The notes below the pieces were generated by a model. The model ran no database searches. It saw only the letters and a program-made list of their open reading frames with translations, and was not told the origin of the DNA. Below are positions 12,451 to 26,000 of a stretch of DNA of 64,000 nucleotides, piece after piece; position 1 is the stretch's first letter, and each line of letters begins with the position of its first letter. Source of the DNA: Mytilisepta virgata (lineage: Eukaryota; Mollusca; Bivalvia; Mytilida; Mytilidae); NCBI GenBank assembly GCA_028015205.1, contig CM051516.1, positions 54,192,230-54,256,229 of the forward strand, given 5' to 3'. The translations under genes were made by a program, and so were the position numbers.

Positions 12451-12957
12451 ATTAGGGAAATACATTGAAGGTGGAATCTAAGAATCATGCCTTTCCCGCA
12501 AAATGTCCCTTGAATTTACGAAAATATTTCTCAACACGTACACCATTTTTTAAACCAATCTAAAACTTTTGGCTCGGGGTTCATTTTTTCTTCTGTTTCT
12601 AGATTTTCGTGTAGATTTCCAGCTAAAAAATGTTTCGGATCTCTAAAAAGGAAAGCATCAAAATCAAACTCTTTCCCCGCTGCCACATCCTCTGCTTCTG
12701 TTACATGAAATGGGGGATAGAGAACTTCCCCTCTGTAATTAATCCTGTTGCAATCACTTTTAATACACACCAACGAAGGATTGAAATCATGATCTATTTC
12801 CCACTTTGGAATATCAGGAAATTTGTTTTGCCTCTTTCCATGATGTAAAACATCCTAAAAAGAAAATTACAGAGTAAAAAATTCTCCACCTCCGATACAC
12901 GTGACATGAGCTACTAAGGATTTAATTTCCTCGGAACGGGGATTAGACAAAAACAGA

Positions 12958-12977
12958 GGGGGGGGGGGGGGGGGGGG
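12958..12977 (+). repeat. poly-G run
   Basis: A run of about 20 G bases on a strand that is otherwise G-poor, between the gag-like and reverse-transcriptase remnants of the DIRS element. Confidence 0.8.
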
Positions 12978-13219
12978 TGTAGGGTTAAAAAAAATGAAAC
13001 TGATTATTGCTATTATTATTTCTTTCTTCCTTTTTCTCTCTTTTTTTTACATACTCCAAAGCTTCAAACAAAAAACGTCTTTCCTATCCAAACAAAATAA
13101 ACTGCTGATAATCGAAAAAATGTAAATAAACCTATCTTCAATTTTAGACAAACACTCGAAAACGATTGTAACAAAATACAGTATTCAAATAACAAGGAAA
13201 AAAACTGCTTACAAATCTA

Positions 13220-13560
13220 TTTTTTCCTAAGTTTCGGACAAGCATTCACAAAATGTCCAGGTTCTTTACAATTGAAACACACTTTTTAAGCTCCTTGGTG
13301 TGTGCTGTCTAAAATTTTGTCTAGCAAAGAAGTGTGGCATTCCCATAGAGGGACCAAAGCCTGATTGCGGGTATACTAGAGGTCCCATTTGCATAGGCCT
13401 TAGGATATGGCGGGTAATGAAATGGTTGACTTTGAGCATCTTAATATTCTCTTGTTTTTCCACGTCCTTCTTTGAATCATATTTACTGGTTTTTACCGAA
13501 TCAGCTATTGTATTTGTTATACGTTTGTCCTCACTAGACCCCAACAACTAGCAAAGTGAA
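13220..13560 (-). pseudogene. gag-like zinc-knuckle region of the DIRS element
   Basis: At 13279-13238 (minus) the codons spell CFNCKEPGHFVNAC, a perfect CX2CX4HX4C knuckle, followed by PKLR. Upstream frames (13547-13300) encode a Phe/Pro/Met-rich segment. Further gag-like sequence (AATFIDRQTSSSNVVGVEMC) lies at about 14262-14150, broken by stops. Confidence 0.55.
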
Positions 13561-14269
13561 CAAATATCCGGATGGGACTCGTACTGCCGTTGCTCATCTC
13601 TAGCCAATGAGATCGTTCGCACAGAGAAACACCATTTTCACCTCATTCTTACTAATAAATACCCTCAATATTAATTATAACCCATATAACGATTATGACA
13701 TAATGAAATATCCAAACAATACACCTCAATAAATAACTCTTTTTCCTTTCAGACATTGACGCAAAAGATTTTTCACTGACCAACATCAGATTTTCTCAAT
13801 TTGTTTATTTATGATTTTTTTTTACCACCGGCAATGTTTTATTCCTCGCATTTTTTTTCTTTTTCCTTTTGTTTTCAAAATACCAAATTAAATTCTTTAA
13901 TGTTATACTAAAATAACAATCATTACCTGCCGTAAGATCAGAAACCGTTTCCGGTATTGGAGTTCCCTATGGTTCTCCAACTGTATTTGCATGGATGATG
14001 GAAAAATGGACCAACAGGCGTGTCTCCTCCAAGTCGAAAATTCTCCACGATAACATCAAAAGATCTTTAACTGATTCTCCTGTCAATTTTCGGAATTCAT
14101 TATTCAACTCCTCCAAACTATTTTTCCAACGCGTGCTCTCTTTTTAATCTAGATAAAACTTCAGGGGTTCTTCTACACATTTCAACTCCAACAACATTGG
14201 AAGAAGATGTTTGCCTATCAATGAATGTCGCTGCTTTAAAACTATACAAGCAGCCATCTGAAAAAAAAC

Positions 14270-15770
14270 ACTTCAATTTTATCTCTGCGGCTAGAATTAA
14301 CCAAAAACTAGAATTTAAAAAGCCAACAAAACTATATTTAATATTTTTCCTGACATATAAAATTAACTACCAATAAAGATCGTCATATAACCAATAACTT
14401 CAACACGACCAAATGCAATGTCAACAAACTAAGAATAAATCGAACACACCCTCAATTACAAACCACAGAATATGAACTAAACCAAACCATTAAAAAATCT
14501 ATATAGAAAAGGAATAATACCTTATACTGTTCTATTATATCAAGCAAATATCAAAACAAAACAGCTTCACCTGCCAAACATACACTGATATTCTCACAAG
14601 ACAAAAAACTTCAAATACCCGTGCATACGCACAAAAATGATGTTCAAAACTAGCTTGAGAAATATCCTCCTTAATTAAATTTCTATCTACAAAATCTTTC
14701 TAAGGTATCCTTAGGAACTATAAGCCAGAAATCATAAAAATATTCCGTTGAACAAAAAAACTTATACCCATATAAAATAACGTATATTTACAAATATACA
14801 CACAAACAAACTTTATAAAGCAAATGTCTAAAGCACTATCACATTACCAATTTAACATTTAACAAAACTCTTTTAAAATTATATGACCCAACCGATCCAT
14901 TCTAAAAAAAAATCTAATCGAAAACTTTCTAGATTTCCAAACACAAACTTGAATACCTTAACAACCTGACACAAAATAAAACGCGCACACGTTGGAAAAT
15001 ATAGACCTGCCCAACCAAAATGTTCCGACAAACAAATTTTAATATAACACGCACAGCAAATATCTGTAGCAGGGATACTATACGGGGAATTAGTCAAACT
15101 CAAAATGTAGATGTGTTGATGAATTTTATAATAAAGTTAAACCAATATAAATCACAGTTGCACAAAAATATATTTCTGTTAAATATATATGAACAGCTCA
15201 AATACAAATTGTCCCAATGGTAATATTCCACTTTTGAAATGTCACTACGGTATCCGCTAAAATATTAATATGTTGTCCTACTGTAATATCCGTATACTTT
15301 GTCTGTTGGTTTCCAACTCCCAGTAAAACAAATTTGTATAGTTTTTTATAATCAAAAGTTTATGTAAACAAGTTTAGACAAACGGAACTTTAGCTGTATT
15401 ATATAAAATTCTATTAAATCTAGGATTATCTATTCTTATCCAAGGATAAGCCGGCTAGGAATAACTTAAACAGGACAATCGACGAATTTTATGCAAACAA
15501 AAACTTAGCTTATAATAGATTAACTTAACTCAATTTAACTAAAATTTCAGATATTCACAATGCTCTTAATTATTTCGAATGTTATTAAATTTTATATATT
15601 TTACAGATTTTTTCACTGTGACATATCCTCATACAAACAATACAACTTCTAACTTAAATACCAAAACATTATCCCTTTAATAAACTAAACCACCATGCTC
15701 AAACATGAACCTTTTCAAAACCGAAACTTTCCTACATGTAATTCATCAAATCTACTCTAGTTGTATCAAA
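14270..15770. other. A/C-rich, G-poor stretch next to the DIRS remnant
   Basis: No domain found on either strand. The strand bias matches that of the DIRS remnant, so it may be its non-coding 5' end or a related element. Confidence 0.4.
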
Positions 15771-16215
15771 TAATCTATGTTATAAACTTCTAAACACGCT
15801 AAACTTTCTCATATATGGAACATCCATACTACATTAAAAAACTTCTTAAAACGCCATCTTCTCTAATGTATCAAAATCCAAACTACAATTAAACTTCTAA
15901 ACATTTCTCTGATAATATCAAACATCGCTACAACATTTTAAACTCTAAAAACAAAATATATAAAAAAAAACTTCCAAACAAAAGGCTAACTTCTCTGATG
16001 TACCAAACATCCATACTACATTTAAAACTTCTAAAAGTTATAACTTCCTCTGATGTATCAAACATCCATACTATATTTAAAACCTCCAAAAAAATTAACA
16101 TTCTCAAAAATTTTAAAAACATTAACTTTTCGGATGTCTCAAATATAAAAAAAAAACTGCATTACCCTCTAAAACATTAAAATTGATCTGATGTAACAAA
16201 CATCCAAACAAATTC
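15770..16215 (+). repeat. degenerate tandem repeat, about 55 bp unit
   Basis: Units resembling TCTGATGTACCAAACATCCA followed by TACTACATTTAAAACTTCTA recur from 15,770 to 16,215. Clear neighbours at 15,993 and 16,048 are 55 bases apart; later units are looser. The minus-strand open frame over it is only the repeat. Confidence 0.6.
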
Positions 16216-17004
16216 AAAATAAAACTTTAACTTTAAAATCAACTCACGACAAAACGTGGTCCACGTGCCAAAGCTGAAAAACACTTGAGGGGCAGACATG
16301 ACTGCCTTCGTTGACTGATTCTCGAAGAACGATATCTTGTTAGGGAAATCTCGTTACCTCTAGTGTGACGTCACTTACGATATGAAAAGATAAGGTTATG
16401 GGTACTTTGTGGTGGCATCCAATGACAAAACTACGGAAAATCGTTGAAATATGAGCCACCTTTGTATGCCGACGCCAAACATTGTTTCATTGATAATTAA
16501 ACATTTTCATCCCTGACAGGCGTTTATTTAATTGATAGATGTTTCATCGAATAGATATTTATGTTTTGAGATGACCCCTTCAAATAGTTACGTGTACGAG
16601 TCTTAATCTGTGTAATACGAAGAGTAGGAGAGTTTTCGAAAATTATATTTGTCTATATGATAATCTAACTCAAACTCTGTCTAGCGATCAGTATTTAAAT
16701 TTGCATACTGTTGATAGTCAGGATAAATCAGGGGAGTTAGTACAAATAAAACTGGTTAAACTCCACCACAGCTAAAATTGCCCTTGTGAAATAAAACTAT
16801 ATATCTTGGCTCTCTGTTCATTTTTTGTTTGTATCGATCGCTCTTAGTTTTTATGTTTGCTTCAATGGTTTTCGATCGACTTTTATAAATAGTTCAAATA
16901 TGTCACAGACTGTAAGAAAAAAATTGTGGAAAAACAAAAAATAAAATATCTTTAAACATACGTTATTAAAAGACATATATGTTGTGAACTCCTTAAACGA
17001 AAAA

Positions 17005-20000
17005 ATGTTGACAAAAAGAAAGATTTACATGTACATCGTATTAATGGTAGCTATATCATTTATCGTCATTTTGAAGAAGAATAATTATTTCAGGGCCACC
17101 AGAGTAATAAATGTGAAGAGGAATAATCATTTCAGGGCCATCCGAGTAATACAAACAGTTCAGACAGGATCACTTGGTCATCCACGAATGATATTTAGGG
17201 ACAAAGTGAGTGATAGAATGCCTATGCATCTGGCAAGTGATCATGAACAGGTAAGGCTTTCAAATAATCACGGAAAGTACTGTGCATTACTTCTGCAACT
17301 GATTTCCTGATGAGAAACTCCAGCGTTTATACCAATTTATTACAGATATTAAGCTGGTATATTTTAAAATTCAACATGGTTCATACAAAAAAAAAAAAAA
17401 AACAAAACTTTCACATCTTCAGCAAATGTCAGATTCTTTTGTAGTGATGTCCTACTTTACGCAAAAATCAATAAATTGTTCACATCCTCTCTTGTAAACT
17501 ATTTTTAAAAGGCATCAACACAGTGGGAAAGACAATATAATTAAGTGCGAAACAAATGTAGAGTAATATTTTTTAATTTCATTTTAATGAATTATTTGAG
17601 ATAGTCCTGAAAAGCAAATTGCAGGTTAAAAAAAACATTATTGTATATAATTGAAAGTATTTTGTAACGGTTATTCGAGAATATGTTTGCTTGATTTGAT
17701 TTTAAATGAATTATGCATATCAAACTAAGCGAATATATTACTTAAGAAATTTTGTAGGTTCACATTCATTAATTCAATAAACAACAACAACTTGACAGAT
17801 TTTGGGCTGCTTATTTGTCATGGCAATTTAATTTTCATTCAAACAAATAACATAATTTGTCAACGTTTAACTACAAGTTGACTATCAAAACCCCGACGGG
17901 CATTCGGTCAGTGTATTTTACTTTTCTATCGATTTTTATACAACCTGTTACCTTTAATATGTTACAGAATTTATTGTTAAATTGATTGTTAAATCTATTA
18001 TTATTATTCTTTTCCTTTCGTCTTCATCTTATTTTTTTAAGCCATAAATGTGTCCGAAGTCGATCTCAAAAACCATTCAAGCGAACTTAATGAAACTTGG
18101 TAAAAATAGGTGGCCTTGTTGTGCATATAAGTTTCAATTTTTCAAAACGGCAGTCAGAATATGGAAAAACTGAACAAAATTTTTCCGTAATCGAAAATTT
18201 TCCGTTGTTCGCCATTTTAAAAATGGCTGCCAAAAGCCTTAAAAATTTAACATGCTTCTATTTCAACGAAATTTGTTTTTCAAGTAGATTATGATATGGC
18301 GAAGTGATTTCCGTCCTCGAAAATTTTCAAAATGGCCAAAGTTTTGGGGATTTATGAGTGTGTATCCCAACACAGTATTACAACGTTTGTGGGACTTAAT
18401 GTTTGTGCTCCGTTCCTTATTATCATTTTGTGTTTATTATAATTCTTTTCCTTTAACATCTTCTTATCCTGAGCCATGAACTTGATCTCAAAAACAATTT
18501 AAGCGGACTTAATAAAACTTGGTACAGAAATATGTGACCATGCCTAGTTGTGTCAAATTTGAAATTGGAAGGACCAAGATTTTGGTGAAATAAAAAGACA
18601 GGATCACTTTTGATGTGAATAAATGCAGGACAAGTGTAAATCAGGCAATGTTTTGGTTTAAATGAAATAAAAATTTAGGCCGCAACCTACTAACATTATA
18701 AGTAGGCCTATAATATCTATTTATTATGTAGAAAATTTTTATGTATTTATTATTATTATCTGTCTATAATTTTAATTCTGAAACCTATACATTCCTGTAT
18801 TATTAATGAAAGGGGGTGCTAAAATTTGATTTCACATAGAAGAGGCGTCGTCTGCTTAAACGACCAATCACCGACGGATACGCTGAACGAACGATGTACG
18901 CTGAAGCAAACGCTAAACGAAATGATGAACTATATACCATACGATGTACCATACGCTAAATAAAATGTTAAACTGTACAATTTAACATACGATAAACAAT
19001 ACCACAAACCATACGCTAAACGAAACGCTAAACGTTGTTTTATACCATACGCTGTGACTTACCATTCAATCAAAACGACAAACCATATGATGCACGGACG
19101 ATGTACGGACGCTGAACATAAGATGTACGAACGCTGAACGGACGATGTAAGGACACTAAGAGAAACGATGTACGGACGCTAGAAGTGTTATATATTACGT
19201 TACAGGATGTGTACAAAGAAACTGTGAGCGTTAAAGTACTATACACCGAACCATGTGTTTGAAGGCTTTTTGTGACAAAAATATGAACACAGGAAATGGT
19301 ATTATTTGATCCATTATTTGCCCCCCCCCCCCCTCTGTGGCATGAAAAAATAAAATTAAGATTTCATTTTCAAATTTGTTTTATTTTTATAGTATAGTGA
19401 TCAAACTTTCCAAATCAAACAATCATTGCAAAAAATTCCTTCTCATGATGCAACAGCGACGTCATGAACGTCTGCTAAATCAAGGATTTGAAAACAATTA
19501 AGTGTTTTCACAGTAGATTTGGGTCAAAACAACTATGAGCAACAGCCTTGCCCAAAAATGTTTTTTAATATAGTGTGTGTGTTGTCAGTGAAATATCTTT
19601 TTGGGCAAGGCTGTTACTGATATCAAAATTTTAATTCAAAGGTCCAAACAAAGAGTGAAATTTGGCGTTTTTATCAATTTCTTCAAAATAAGCCATTTTT
19701 GACAGCGTACTGCTGCTATTACAGAAATTTCATGTTGAAAAAAAACATGTTCCTTAAAATGCAACATTTTAAGAGTACTCAATGATAGCTGAGAATAGGT
19801 ATTTCATTACTTTTTGATTTTGTGGCCTCGGTTGCCTAGTGGTCTAGGTAGTTCGTCATGACTACTAATGATCACTAGCCTGTCAACACTGGGGTTGTGA
19901 GTTCGAATCTCACCTGTGGCGGGGTGTGTTCGACTCCGATCTAAATTGACAAGGGTTGCCAATTTTCCTACCGAAGGTCGGTGGTTCTCTCCGGCTTCCT

Positions 20001-23000
20001 CCACCAATAAAAACTGGCCGCCGCGAAATAGCCAAATGTGCTGAAAACGGCGTAAAACCTCAACTAAACAAACAAACTTTTTGATTTTGGAATTCAAGGG
20101 ACAAAATATCAGGCAAATTCATGCCACGTCCTTTCTGAAAACGGACGATACCGGCAGTGAGAAAGTTTTGTCGTTAGTTTATAACCGGCACATTTAGCTT
20201 CTTGATCTTTCGTACAGAATATAGCAGTTTACAGTGGAAAATGAAAGGAAAATTAACAAAAACAAAATGATAATTCTTACATTGGAAATTTGTTAACTTC
20301 GCCTTCAGTAGTAAAATGTACCTGTATTAACTCTTGTATCCTTTTGAATAGGGGATTGTTCCAACTGTAAATCGTTAGAAACTTAAATTGTATACTGTAC
20401 TAGGTGACTACCCGTACAAGCACGGGTATCATAAAAAGGTTGAATAGCTTCTCTTACCTTCTGCACAGATCACCTCCGCCATTTTCCGAGAGAGAAATAT
20501 TTGTTTCTCGTAAGGCAGTGGGTGAAAATAAACAGGACATTGCTTTTATATAAACATCATTTGTACTTTGTTGTTACTAAGACTTGTCTTTTCGATCCCT
20601 GTAACGATAATCATTTAATGATAACAATTTATTGTAATAAATTGAAACTGTAATAAATTGAAACAATATTCAAAAGTAACCCGAAATACTTTAATTCCCT
20701 TCAAATAAAAGATCTCTTGTTATGTGCTTGTCGTATCTCTATTAAGTGTTTCCATTTTAAAAGATCACTCAAACTTATGATTCTATCTTTTATTCAAGTA
20801 TGAAATACACGTTTTCTTATATAATTGTTCCATTATTAGTCCGTATTGTGTAAAAAAAAATTAGCGCATAATCTCTATGTCATTGTCTTACCTTCTCATT
20901 GTGTATATAAAAAATGTCAAAACCACTCACTCTTTCAATAATTGGAAGTGAAAGTAGTTTATAAATAACTTAATTTATCTGCAGTATAATTAAGGGCCGT
21001 TTGGGTCATAATTCATTTTGTTACACGTACACTAGAGGTACGCGTAACAGGTCGTTCACGTACCCTAGAGGTACACGTAACTGTTTGTTCAGGTACCCTA
21101 GAAGTGCGCGTAACAGTTTGTTCACGTACCCTAGAGGTACGCGTACGTAACTGTCTATGAAGTTGACACAGATAATCCATTATTCAGGGAAAGGGATGAG
21201 CTGTTTTCTGTTGTTGTTAACTGCACGAGCAAACAGTTCCGCGTACCTCCAGGGTACGTGAACAAACAGTTACGTGTACCTCCAGGGTACGTGAACAAAC
21301 AGTTACACGCACCTCTAGGAACGTGAACAAACTGTTACGTGTACCTCTAGGGTACGTGAACAAACAGTTACGTGTACCTCCAGGGTACGTGAACAAAGTG
21401 TTACGTGTACCTCTAGCGTACGTGTAACAAAATGAATTATGACCCGAACGGCCCTTCATAATTGCGACGCATACGGCAACCTCTGGTCACCTTATAGCTG
21501 AGCAATTATCCCTAGAACGGAAGTGGAGACGAATGACGAAACATGGAAACATGTCGAATTGGTTCGAACCGTGTTAAGGTGGGACGTTACCAAATGACGT
21601 TACGTCCAGAGTTGTCGGTATTGACGTTACGTCAAGACTTGTTGGTCTTGACGCTATCGTACCGTACTGTGAATAGATTGATTTTTTTAGAATTTGATAC
21701 AGCGATTGTATAAACAGAGGATTATGCAAGGAGTTATGAGTTTATTATATGAAAAAAAAATATTAATATTTTTCATTTGCCAATTTTCTACATTCATATA
21801 GAGATCTAATCTGAATAACCGTAACAGACATCCCTGTCTTTCTATCTAGAAAAAACGGACAATAAAATAAATCTGCATTTACAGATAAAAATATGGCCCT
21901 AAAACAAAAAAATTAAATAAAGTGAAATCAGAAAAACATATAAGAAAAAAGTAGACAGAGTAAAAAACGGCGAAAAAACGTAAACCCCTCTCCCCTTTTC
22001 CACACTTTGTATACAAAGTATTAAAAAGATTACATATAAATCATTTCTTTTCTGGAAAATATGCATACAAGATTGTTTCATTCATAAAAGCGTTTTCCAC
22101 ATTCTATCAGATTCAAAGTTTCCCTACACCAAATGTATCTGATTTCAAAGAACTAACGGTTTTGTAATTCTCTACTAAATATTAACAGAAACTATGTCTA
22201 ACAAGGGGAGATAAAGGTGTTTTTTTTTTGCTGCAAAATTTCTGTTTTTTCCGTGATTTTGATGAGTTGTCAGTCAACGAAATGGACATACAATGCAACA
22301 AATTTATTTCGGTATTTTGTGATACGTTTTATTATAAAGATTACTAGAAAATATCACAATACTTTACCTGTAAAATGTTTGTTTCTGAAAATCACAGAGC
22401 TTCCGGAAAATCTCAGTCTTCTTTGTAGTAACGTAAAAAGCGATTTACTTGATTAAAAAATGGCAAGCCTGTGTCGCGCTCACAAAAAAACCCAAAGAAC
22501 AAAAACGACAGAATACAACCCCAATAGATCATTGTATTTTTGGATACCCTTTGTATACTACGACGCACAAATTATAAAAGAGAACGTTGCTGTTTTGAAA
22601 CAACTGATAACAACTGATATAAAAGCTTCCTGACGGAATATCATAAAAGTTACATTCGGAACTGAAAAGGTTGAATCTAAGAACTTTCAGAATGCAGTTA
22701 TTTAACTTGTCTTCGAATTCTTCGCCAAATAGAATTAACAATTCAGTTATAATTGATTCTATACAGAATTTAATATTTCAGATGATAATATAAAAATTAC
22801 CGATGAACGAACGAAAACTGTAAAATTTAATTCAGAAAATAATTCAGAATTAGCATTGCTATAGTTAAAACTTTCACAACAGTATAGATCAATAATTTCT
22901 GAATATACAGCAGAAACCCTTGCATTTTTTATTCTATAATTGTTTTATGATTAGTGTTTTTAAATTAAAGTTGAATAGCACAACATTTCAAATAGTATAC

Positions 23001-26000
23001 TTGTATCAATTCACTCTATAAATTGACAGTTAGTCATAAAGAGTAACGTCAAAACATTTTTACGAAAGTATATTGATGTACATGTAGGTGGCACTGAGTA
23101 TCAAAAATGGGAAAGACTCAGTTCCGTACTTTAGTTTATGCATTAGTTGATATTATAAAGATTGTTTATTACAGGTAACAAAAGATGTTGACCATTTTAT
23201 ATCAGAAAACTGCTTTTAATATAGCGGCAAAAGGTCCTTTAATTTGTTACAAAGTTTTTGGACTAGATACTGATATTCTTCTCTGTGCTTTATATATCCC
23301 TCCAGCTTCTTCTACTCACTTTGTTGATAATTGTGCTGTTTTAGATAATGAAATAAACGTATTATGTAACAGAGGACAAATTTTACTCATGGAAGATTTT
23401 AATGCTCGTACTCGCACAGGTCCTGATTTTATTGAAAATGATTCCATAGAATTAAATTAATTTAAAAATCTCTTTACCTAAAGATTACCATATAGATAAC
23501 TTTATCAAGAAGAGGAATAGTCAAGATGAATTACTTACTATTCATGGGAAAAAATCGCTAGATAGCTGTGTGTTATCGAGGCTACGTATACTTAATGGCA
23601 GATACATTGGAGATAGTTTAGGTTTTTTCACTTGTTTGTCAAAATAACAATCCAAAGATACTAATATTAGATATCGTAAATTTATACTATGCTGTATACG
23701 ACGCATTTCAAGGAGTTACCTCTCATCAGCAGCATTTAAACCAAAACATTTGGAAGACCAAAAACCAAATTTATTTTAAACAAGAAGTACTCATAGCCAA
23801 AAATACCGAAATAGGAAGCCAAATTTCAGAAAATAATGGTTTTAGTGCTGTTGATTATTGTGTTTTGGATCAGTTTCTTCTTTCCTCCGTTCAATCCTTA
23901 AAGGTTAATGAATTTAATTATGTATAAGACCATACACAAATTGAAACTTGTATTAAATATAACTACAAATTTTATGATTCTAGAAAATCGTTGGAACCAG
24001 AATGGAAAAAGACAAAAGCTTACAAACAGATAAAGAGACAAACCAAAGATTAATAAATTATTTAGCTTCAGAAAAGGTTAGAAATGATATTATAAATTTT
24101 GAAACGGAATCTTTCTGTATAGACCGACAGGGTGTTAATCAAGCAGTAGGAAGGCTAAATGATATATTAAGAGATATGATGGTCAACTCATTGAAATTGA
24201 AAAAAAAATCATAATAGTAAGATGTTTAGCAGGAACTGCTTACCCTTCCGGAGCACCTGGATTCACTCCTGGTTTTTATAGGAGTTCGTGTTCTTCGTTG
24301 TTTTATAGTTTTCAGTGTTTATTTGTTGTGCTTCTGGTTGTTTATTTGTCTTCCCGGGTTAGTCTGTCCAATGAATTACTTTTTTATTTGCCCCTTAGGT
24401 ATATTTTTTCCTTTTTAGAAGAACAACTTTGTGGTCAGATAATTTTATCAAAGAACATAAAAATAACATTAATATTTTAGGTCGACCGATAAAATATAAT
24501 TCATTATTTTTGACAAAACAATTAAAACAAGGTACTATACTTAGTGCAAAACATTAACAAGGGAAAATAAAAGAAAGAGAAATGAATATAAAAAAGAACA
24601 TTAAAAATTATATTGATAATAGTGAAAATGAAAATATTTTTAGCAACATCGAATCATTAAAAGAACATTTGAAGTTTCAGGGATGCTGCACAAATGCTAG
24701 CAAAATGTTTAGTGCACATATTGAAAAAGACTTAAATGAATCAGAAGAAAACATTGAAACAAATAACATAACGGATATACCTATAACCTGAAAAGAAGTT
24801 TAACATGTATTGAAAACCCTAAAATTAAAAAAAAAAAAAACCTGGACCTGATGATATTATAAATGAAATTTTATAATATAGGAGTAATATAATAATTAGC
24901 AGTCTTACACTTAACTATTTAATATAGTATTACAGTCTGGACACTATCCTTCTGAATGGAAAAATCAGTTATTGTACATAGTCATAAATCTGGTGATAAA
25001 TTAGACCCAAACAATTATAGGGGTATATCTTTACTTAATTGTGTATCTAACATATTCAGTGCTATTCTAAGTACTAGAATAGTAAAGTTTATGGAAAATA
25101 AATTTAGTGAAAATCAGTTTGGATTCAGAACAAAGCACATAACAGCCGACAGCCTGTTTATTTAAAATCCATAATAAATATGTACTTACACAACAATAAA
25201 CGTAAAATATATACTTGTTTCGTAGACCCGAGAAAGGCCTTTGACTCACTATGGATACCAGGTTTAGTAAATAAATTAATAAAATTGGGAATCGGAAAGT
25301 ATGTTTACAATATAATAAAAAATCAATTCCTTAAGACAGAAGGGGCCCTAAAGATTGGGGAATTTCATTCAGATTTCTTTAATATATCCAGGGGAATCAA
25401 ACAAGGGACCCACTTAGTCCTACGTTATTTAATATATTTATTAATGACATGACTCATCTATTTGAAGGGGAAGAAAAATACACATATCCAACTTTTAGAG
25501 TACAGCATTAGGAACTTACTTTTTTAGGATGATTTATTAATTCTATGACAAATTGAAAAGGGTTCACAAAACAATTTAGATAAACTTGCTAACTACTGTG
25601 ATAATTGGAGCACTCGAGTATACCCCCTGTGTTTTGGTGGGGTCCATATGTTTTTAGTTTTTAAGTGTAGTGTTTGTATTGTTTTGGTCTTGTCTTCGTT
25701 GTTCTCCGGAGTTTGTCAGTTGTTTTCGATTTTCCCCTCCATCAAATATCCCTTTGGTATTTCTTGACTTAACTTGGCAAATGACACTTAATATTAAAAC
25801 GACTTGTATATGATTTTCAAAAATCACTCAAATTTGAAACAATCTAGCTCCTTGTCTTATAAAGACCAACAACTTGAAAATGTTACTGAATTCAAATTTC
25901 TGGATAGTAATATAAAAAGTAATGGAAATTTAGAGGCCAGTCAAATAGACTAGTCAAATAAGACAGATAAAGTATTATTTCCTATTAAATCCTACACGTC

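Larger units (their letters stand above)
10270..14270 (-). mobile_element. decayed DIRS-type tyrosine-recombinase retrotransposon
   Basis: Read on the minus strand, the order is gag-like region with a CCHC knuckle (14270-13220), reverse transcriptase (12450-11913), RNase H (11755-11243) and tyrosine recombinase (10875-10271). This order and the wording of the motifs are those of DIRS-like elements. Stops and frameshifts break every domain. The + strand is markedly G-poor from about 9,740 to 16,250, so the element or its relatives may extend beyond the limits given. The terminal repeats were not resolved. It fills the spacer between METTL24-like copy 1 and the middle copy. Confidence 0.7.

Noticed and set aside
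19807..20097. Minus-strand 96-codon frame and tRNA-like promoter boxes
   Set aside because: The interval is a SINE with a 12-base target duplication; the tRNA head does not close into a cloverleaf, so neither a tRNA gene nor a protein is called.
21217..21459. Minus-strand 80-codon frame with repeated Thr-Arg-Asn units
   Set aside because: It is the translation of the 33-base units in the right arm of foldback element FB1.
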